Shown piece after piece: positions 3,553 to 6,689 of a stretch of 6,689 bases of DNA; positions within the stretch are counted from its first letter, which is position 1, and each line of letters starts with the position of its first letter. The position numbers and the translations under genes are program-made. The stretch comes from Chloroflexota bacterium (GTDB taxonomy: Bacteria > Chloroflexota > Anaerolineae > Promineifilales > Promineifilaceae). Under the pieces are notes generated by a model. That model saw nothing but the letters and a program-made list of their open reading frames with translations. It did not search any database and was not told the origin of the DNA. The stretch spans positions 1 to 6,689 of the forward strand of contig JAAEOP010000593.1 in the NCBI GenBank assembly GCA_024223125.1, given 5' to 3'.

Positions 3553-6303
3553 CTAAATGAGGTTGAGTTCTTTTGCCTTGGCAATGGCTAGGGGTCGCCT
3601 GTTGACGCCGAGTTTGCTGTAAATGTTTTTAATATGGTAGAGAACAGTGTTGAGGCTAATGATTAACTGCTCAGCAATTTCTTTGTTTTTTAGTCCATCA
3701 GCGATGAGGGCTAAAATCTGTAGCTCCCGTTTGCTGAGTGGGTCAACCAGTTGATTGAAGGAGGAAGAAGGGATTTTCTCTTGAAGGTCAAAGGTGGCAA
3801 GTAATTTGTGGATATATTCCTTCATGTTTTGGTTTGTAGATGCCACTTTTTGTAACAGTTTCGCCATTGGCAACCCCTCATCTGTAAAAATGCGAACATA
3901 CCCTTCTGGCTCAGCCAGCGTCAGCGCCCGCTTTAGTGGCACAACTGCCGACGAAATGTCGTTTTGTGCCTCGTAGGCTAACGCTTGCAGTAGCAAAATT
4001 TCGATGACGCTCCCCGTCCGTTCCCTAGTTTCCGCCGCTTTTAGCAGACGTTCTATCAGCTGCATAGCGTCGTGAATGGCGTTATCAGCCTGACCGCCTT
4101 TGTGCTGAGCGATGCGTATTCTAGCCAGCGTCATGAACTCAAATTCACGCAAATAGCTGAGGTCGCCGTCAATTGACAAGCCAGACTCTTTCGCCCAACC
4201 CTGAGCATCGGCCAACCTGCCTTGTGCAATCCATATTTGTGCTTTCAATGCTGGAACGGGGCGTGCATTAGGGACGGGTGTGTTGAAATAGAGCCGTTCC
4301 GCCTCGTCAAGCAGAGCGAGTGTGTCATCCATATCACCTTGTGTTTGCTTTATTTTTGCCTGAGCAATGCACCAGCGATAGGGCCAATCTGCCAATGCCG
4401 CTTGCTCACCCAATTCTTCGTTTTTCGCTAGATGCTGTTTGGCGTCTTCCGCATCGCCCCGTTCATGAGCTAGCATACCCAACCCCAGATAGAGATCGGC
4501 CGTTCCCGGTATTGGCGGATCACCCTGTGCTGTCGCAAGTTGCAATGAACGCTCATAGATACGGACGGCCTCGCGGAGACGGCCTTGCCCGATTCTTAAA
4601 TCAGCCAAGCCATAGGTGCCGCTGATGGCAAAAGCGATGTTGCCGTTCTTCTGGAAACCAGCCATTGCTTCGGCAAGGGCGCGATGGGCGGCTTCCAACT
4701 CGCCGTTTGCCCAATAAGCAAGCCCCAAAAGCGAAGCGGCTGGCCCGCGCCTAAGATAATCATTTTCAGGCAATAGATCGAGTGCTTGCCGTGCGTAGGT
4801 CACTGTATTGGCTATATCGCCGACAGCGAGTGCGGCGTAACAGTAAGCGGAGGCGATGGATGCGGGTAAAAAGCGGAACTGATCTTCATCCACAACGACT
4901 ATTCCTTTGCTTTGTCCTTCGACGGGTTCAGGGTAGGCGCGTTCAGCATCTTGAAGACGGGATTTGGCGGCCTCTACCTCGCCGCCATTTAGGAATGCCC
5001 AAGCGTAAGCAACGCTGAGTACGGGTCTGGCATAAACCAAATCATCTGGCAACAGCTCCGCCCATCTCAGCCATGCATTGGACTGGAAATTCATGTCCAT
5101 TGTTGGCCATATCAGTTCAATCAACCCTGCTGCCCGCTCAAAATCTTTGGCAGCAAGCGCATGGTGGATTGCGTCTGGCAAGAACCCATTTTGTTCGTAC
5201 CATGCACTTGCCCGTCGATGCAGGGTGGGGATGTGAGCAGATTGTTCGTCCAGCAGGCGGGCCTGCAGCACATCGGCAAAGAGGTGGTGATAGCGATATT
5301 GTTGACGCGCATCATCTAGCGGGACGACGAACATATTGCCACGCTCAAGGTGTTCCAACATGGCGCGGCTATCTTTTTGCCCTGTGATGGCATTGCACAA
5401 TGGGCCACTTAGCCTGTCGAAAATGGAGGTCTGTAGTAAAAAATTACGGATTGGTTCGGGCTGGCTTTGCATCACCTCTTCGAGTAGATAATCAAGTACA
5501 AAACGATGACTGCCCGTAAAAGCGGTGATGAAGTTGGCTGTGTCTGCACGTCCTTGCATGGATAAAGCGGCCATTTGCAGCCCTGCAATCCACCCTTCGG
5601 TGCGGGTTTCCAGCGCGGCGATTTGCTCAGGCGACAGGGTGAGATTCATGCTTTCGTGGAGAAATTGTGTCGCTTCTGCCTCGGTAAAGCGCAAATCGTC
5701 GGCGCGAATTTCGGTTAGTTGGCCGCGCACACGTAGCCGTGAAATGGGGAAGCCGGGATCTGTGCGGCTGGTGATGACAAGGGTCATGTGTGGCGGCATG
5801 TGGTCGAGTAGGAAGGCCATCGCGCGGTCTATTTCGACTGATTCGATGGTGTGATAGTCGTCGAGAATGAGATAGAAGGGGATGGAAACAGGAACCACAT
5901 CATTAACAAATGCCGCCATCATTTTTTTTGCAGGCGGAGGCTGTGGGGATTGTAACAGTTGAGGCAGGGAGGATTGGTCGTTGGTTAACGGCCGTATCGC
6001 CGCCGCCAAGTAACTGAAAAACTGCTGCGGGTCGCTGTCATCTTCATTTAGAGAAAGCCAAGCGATTTGAGAGGGATGAATATCCTCAGACGCTGTTTCA
6101 TCCTTCATCGTTCTGCCTTCATCCTTTTTTTGATGTATCCATTCTGTAACTAGTGTTGTTTTGCCGTAGCCAGCGGGGGCGGACACGAGGATTAACTTTA
6201 ACGGCCGTTTCGCAGCCAGCTTTGCCACCAAATGGGGGCGAGGCACAAGGCTGGGGCGCAGTGTGGGAATATAGAGCTTGGTTTGTAAGAGGTTGGTTTC
6301 CAC
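3553..6303 (-). CDS. MalT-like LuxR family transcriptional activator (STAND ATPase)
   Basis: A 916-residue regulator with the full MalT layout, cytosolic. The leader LLQTKLYIPTLRP-S-LVPRPHL (5-25) is typical. The P-loop APAGYGKTT is at 42-50, Walker B LILDDYH at 145-151 and the TSR sensor at 178-180. A winged-helix part (GWIAGLQMAAL 237-247, QYRYHHLFADVLQARL 335-350) is followed by TPR-like helices from about 370 to 830. The LuxR/GerE helix-turn-helix (853-916) has LSKRELQILALIADG, NKEIAEQL, S-x-NTV and IYSKLGV. By analogy to MalT, inducer and ATP should drive self-assembly and binding to repeated sites; the inducer is unknown. Length is normal for the family. The start is GTG 6303, six bases after TATAAT, so the mRNA appears leaderless. 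Oddities are repeat-derived insertions at 58-71 and 457-467. Likely target: the repeat array just downstream. Confidence 0.96.
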   Translation of the reverse strand: METNLLQTKLYIPTLRPSLVPRPHLVAKLAAKRPLKLILVSAPAGYGKTTLVTEWIHQKKDEGRTMKDETASEDIHPSQIAWLSLNEDDSDPQQFFSYLAAAIRPLTNDQSSLPQLLQSPQPPPAKKMMAAFVNDVVPVSIPFYLILDDYHTIESVEIDRAMAFLLDHMPPHMTLVITSRTDPGFPISRLRVRGQLTEIRADDLRFTEAEATQFLHESMNLTLSPEQIAALETRTEGWIAGLQMAALSMQGRADTANFITAFTGSHRFVLDYLLEEVMQSQPEPIRNFLLQTSIFDRLSGPLCNAITGQKDSRAMLEHLERGNMFVVPLDDARQQYRYHHLFADVLQARLLDEQSAHIPTLHRRASAWYEQNGFLPDAIHHALAAKDFERAAGLIELIWPTMDMNFQSNAWLRWAELLPDDLVYARPVLSVAYAWAFLNGGEVEAAKSRLQDAERAYPEPVEGQSKGIVVVDEDQFRFLPASIASAYCYAALAVGDIANTVTYARQALDLLPENDYLRRGPAASLLGLAYWANGELEAAHRALAEAMAGFQKNGNIAFAISGTYGLADLRIGQGRLREAVRIYERSLQLATAQGDPPIPGTADLYLGLGMLAHERGDAEDAKQHLAKNEELGEQAALADWPYRWCIAQAKIKQTQGDMDDTLALLDEAERLYFNTPVPNARPVPALKAQIWIAQGRLADAQGWAKESGLSIDGDLSYLREFEFMTLARIRIAQHKGGQADNAIHDAMQLIERLLKAAETRERTGSVIEILLLQALAYEAQNDISSAVVPLKRALTLAEPEGYVRIFTDEGLPMAKLLQKVASTNQNMKEYIHKLLATFDLQEKIPSSSFNQLVDPLSKRELQILALIADGLKNKEIAEQLIISLNTVLYHIKNIYSKLGVNRRPLAIAKAKELNLI
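4903..4940 (-). repeat. 'PEPVEG' short dispersed repeat inside the regulator gene
   Basis: On the minus strand the core reads CCTGAACCCGTCGAAGGAC and is translated YPEPVEGQSKG (residues 457-467). It matches from memory a small palindromic repeat family (with the commoner CCTGAGCTTGTCGAAGG form) scattered through many environmental bacterial genomes, often in frame in coding regions. It falls in a loop between TPR-like helices, just before the conserved VVVDEDQFRFLPASIA. Confidence 0.6.
5988..5995. repeat. ACGGCCGT palindrome in the regulator gene
   Basis: An octamer copy, read as I-R-P-L (residues 103-106 of the regulator). Confidence 0.45.
6093..6132 (-). repeat. GGATGAA-type units inserted in the ATPase linker
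   Basis: On the minus strand, GGATGAAGG, then a variant unit containing GATGAAGGATGAA, translated KKDEGRTMKDET (residues 59-70). It lies between the P-loop helix and the next conserved strand IAWLSLNEDD, where most relatives have a short loop. The in-frame, charged insert is probably tolerated on the surface. Confidence 0.45.
6200..6209. repeat. AACGGCCGTT palindrome in the regulator gene
   Basis: A perfect decamer, read as K-R-P-L (residues 32-35), just before the P-loop strand. Confidence 0.5.
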
Positions 6304-6309
6304 AGGGGG

Positions 6310-6315
6310 ATTATA
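6310..6315 (-). promoter_or_regulatory. -10 element of the regulator gene (leaderless)
   Basis: TATAAT, a perfect consensus, followed by CCCCCT and then GTG 6303. The six-base spacing puts the expected transcription start on the first base of the start codon. No TTGACA-like -35 is seen; upstream lies a pyrimidine-rich tract on the minus strand and the AACGGCCGTT palindrome. Confidence 0.6.
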
Positions 6316-6332
6316 GGGGAAAGTGAGGGGGA

Positions 6333-6354
6333 GGGGAAACGGCCGTTTTCCCCC
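6333..6354. repeat. Extended palindrome in the leader of the regulator gene
   Basis: GGGGAAACGGCCGTTTTCCCC is symmetric about 6342/6343 apart from one extra T, and contains the decamer AACGGCCGTT. The same block recurs 227 bp away, upstream of the remnant gene. Confidence 0.6.
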
Positions 6355-6462
6355 GAATTTGCTCTATCCATTCTGTAACCAGCGTCATTTTGCCATAGCC
6401 TACTGGGGCGGAGACAAGCGTAAGTTTACAAGCCCCGGTTGAGCTTTTTGATGAGATGGGAA

Positions 6463-6470
6463 ACGGCCGT
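6463..6470. repeat. ACGGCCGT palindrome in the remnant gene
   Basis: This copy is read in the remnant as L-R-P-F at the point where its protein alignment with the intact regulator breaks. Confidence 0.5.
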
Positions 6471-6520
6471 AACCTAGGTACATACAATTTAGTTTGCAAT
6501 AAGTCGCCAGACATGGACGT

Positions 6521-6526
6521 ATTATA
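6521..6526 (-). promoter_or_regulatory. -10 element of the remnant gene (leaderless)
   Basis: TATAAT, then ACGTCC, then ATG 6514: the same hexamer and six-base spacing as the intact regulator. This shows that the promoter, not just the coding start, is shared between the two copies. Confidence 0.55.
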
Positions 6527-6561
6527 ATGGAAAGGGGGGTGGTTGGGCTAGAGAGTGGAGG

Positions 6562-6578
6562 GGAAACGGCCGTTTTCC
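6562..6578. repeat. Extended palindrome upstream of the remnant gene
   Basis: GGAAACGGCCGTTTTCC, centred on the decamer AACGGCCGTT at 6565-6574. It is the counterpart of the block at 6333-6354. Confidence 0.6.
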
Positions 6579-6648
6579 AATTCACCTTCGAATGGACATC
6601 ATCAATTTTCTCTGAAGATTTCTATAAAAGCCTGACTTCAAGGTGTGG

Positions 6649-6668
6649 GACAATATATAATTATTGTC
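6649..6668. promoter_or_regulatory. 7-bp dyad in the upstream non-coding region
   Basis: GACAATA-TATAAT-TATTGTC, a perfect 7+6+7 inverted repeat with a 20-bp footprint. It resembles the operator of a dimeric repressor. No gene in the window starts close to it; the nearest start (6514) is about 135 bp away on the minus strand. Confidence 0.3.
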
Positions 6669-6689
6669 ACAACTGCCTAAAAATGGGAA

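Larger units (their letters stand above)
6311..6514 (-). pseudogene. N-terminal remnant of a second MalT-like LuxR regulator
   Basis: Sixty-seven codons remain of what is normally a protein of about 900 residues. MSGDLLQTKLYVPRLRP (1-17) and LTLVSAPVGYGKMTLVTEWI (31-50) align with residues 1-17 and 37-56 of the intact regulator downstream. The region between is six residues shorter. The P-loop is altered: GKT has become GKM, which removes the magnesium-binding threonine. After EWIEQIRG the frame runs into the leader of the intact gene, reading the AACGGCCGTT palindrome as K-T-A-V, and stops at TAA 6311-6313, overlapping the next promoter. It keeps its own TATAAT-N6-ATG leaderless start, so a short peptide might still be made. 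It is either a partial tandem duplication of the downstream gene or the stump of a deleted neighbour. Confidence 0.8.

Noticed and set aside
4222..5387. Several plus-strand open frames of 69-104 codons within the regulator gene
   Set aside because: They are antisense to well-conserved TPR and ATPase regions, and their sequences are arginine/cysteine-rich and without family resemblance.
6333..6354. G/C-rich palindrome before the regulator as an intrinsic terminator of the remnant transcript
   Set aside because: The sequence after it on the minus strand is C-rich with no T-run, and the decamer core is dispersed throughout the window, including inside genes.
6400..6585. Minus-strand open frame of 61 codons overlapping the remnant
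   Set aside because: It is an out-of-frame reading of the remnant and its leader; the frame with LLQTKLYVPRLRP is the homologous one.
1..6689. Defence system, mobile element or CRISPR array
   Set aside because: No nuclease, transposase, integrase, target-site duplication or regular spacer array is present. The STAND ATPase carries a LuxR DNA-binding domain and MalT layout, so it is a regulator and not an Avs-type defence protein.

Overview
The window reads as chromosomal DNA of a filamentous or otherwise environmental bacterium, most likely a member of the Chloroflexota (Anaerolineae/Caldilineae-like). Pointers are the very large MalT-type LuxR regulator that opens with LLQTKLYIPxLRP, the small conserved 'GHLDxRWxxWFDG' protein next to it, tandem DUF4386 membrane proteins, moderate GC content, and two kinds of short repeat (a 'PEPVEG' element and GGATGAA-type units) inside a coding region. 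The lineage is an inference from gene style, not from a marker gene. Every gene lies on the minus strand, so biological order runs from high to low coordinates.

Layout from upstream to downstream. 6515-6689 is non-coding and holds a 7-bp dyad and the leader of a broken gene. 6311-6514 is an N-terminal remnant of a second MalT-like regulator, ending just after its P-loop. 3553-6303 is the intact 916-residue STAND/LuxR regulator. 3436-3552 is a short intergenic stretch with three direct repeats spaced 21-22 bp. Then follow a small unknown protein (3169-3417), a DUF4386 membrane protein (2472-3182, overlapping the previous gene by 14 bp) and a second DUF4386 protein (1705-2400). A 342-bp non-coding gap (1363-1704) with three similar CCyATATACaGGG-like motifs separates these from an atypical SDR NAD(P)-binding protein (634-1362) and a membrane-anchored serine beta-lactamase-like hydrolase. 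The hydrolase runs off the left edge exactly at its Y-x-N motif.

How it may work together (inference). The regulator sits directly upstream of an array whose promoter-proximal perfect dyad is centred 42.5 bp before the inferred start of the small gene. This is the classic place for an activator that touches RNA polymerase at the -35 region. The regulator, its broken relative and the small gene all appear to be leaderless, each with a -10 hexamer followed by exactly six bases and then the start codon. Genes further along have AGGA(G) ribosome sites 8-9 bases before the start. A plausible reading is a MalT-like activator that switches on a small protein plus two paralogous six-helix membrane proteins.

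Across the whole window the palindrome ACGGCCGT occurs eight times (about 0.1 expected for an octamer at random), four of them as AACGGCCGTT. This resembles the highly iterated palindromes of cyanobacteria and is the most unusual genome-scale signal here. No phage, IS element, CRISPR array or RNA gene was seen.
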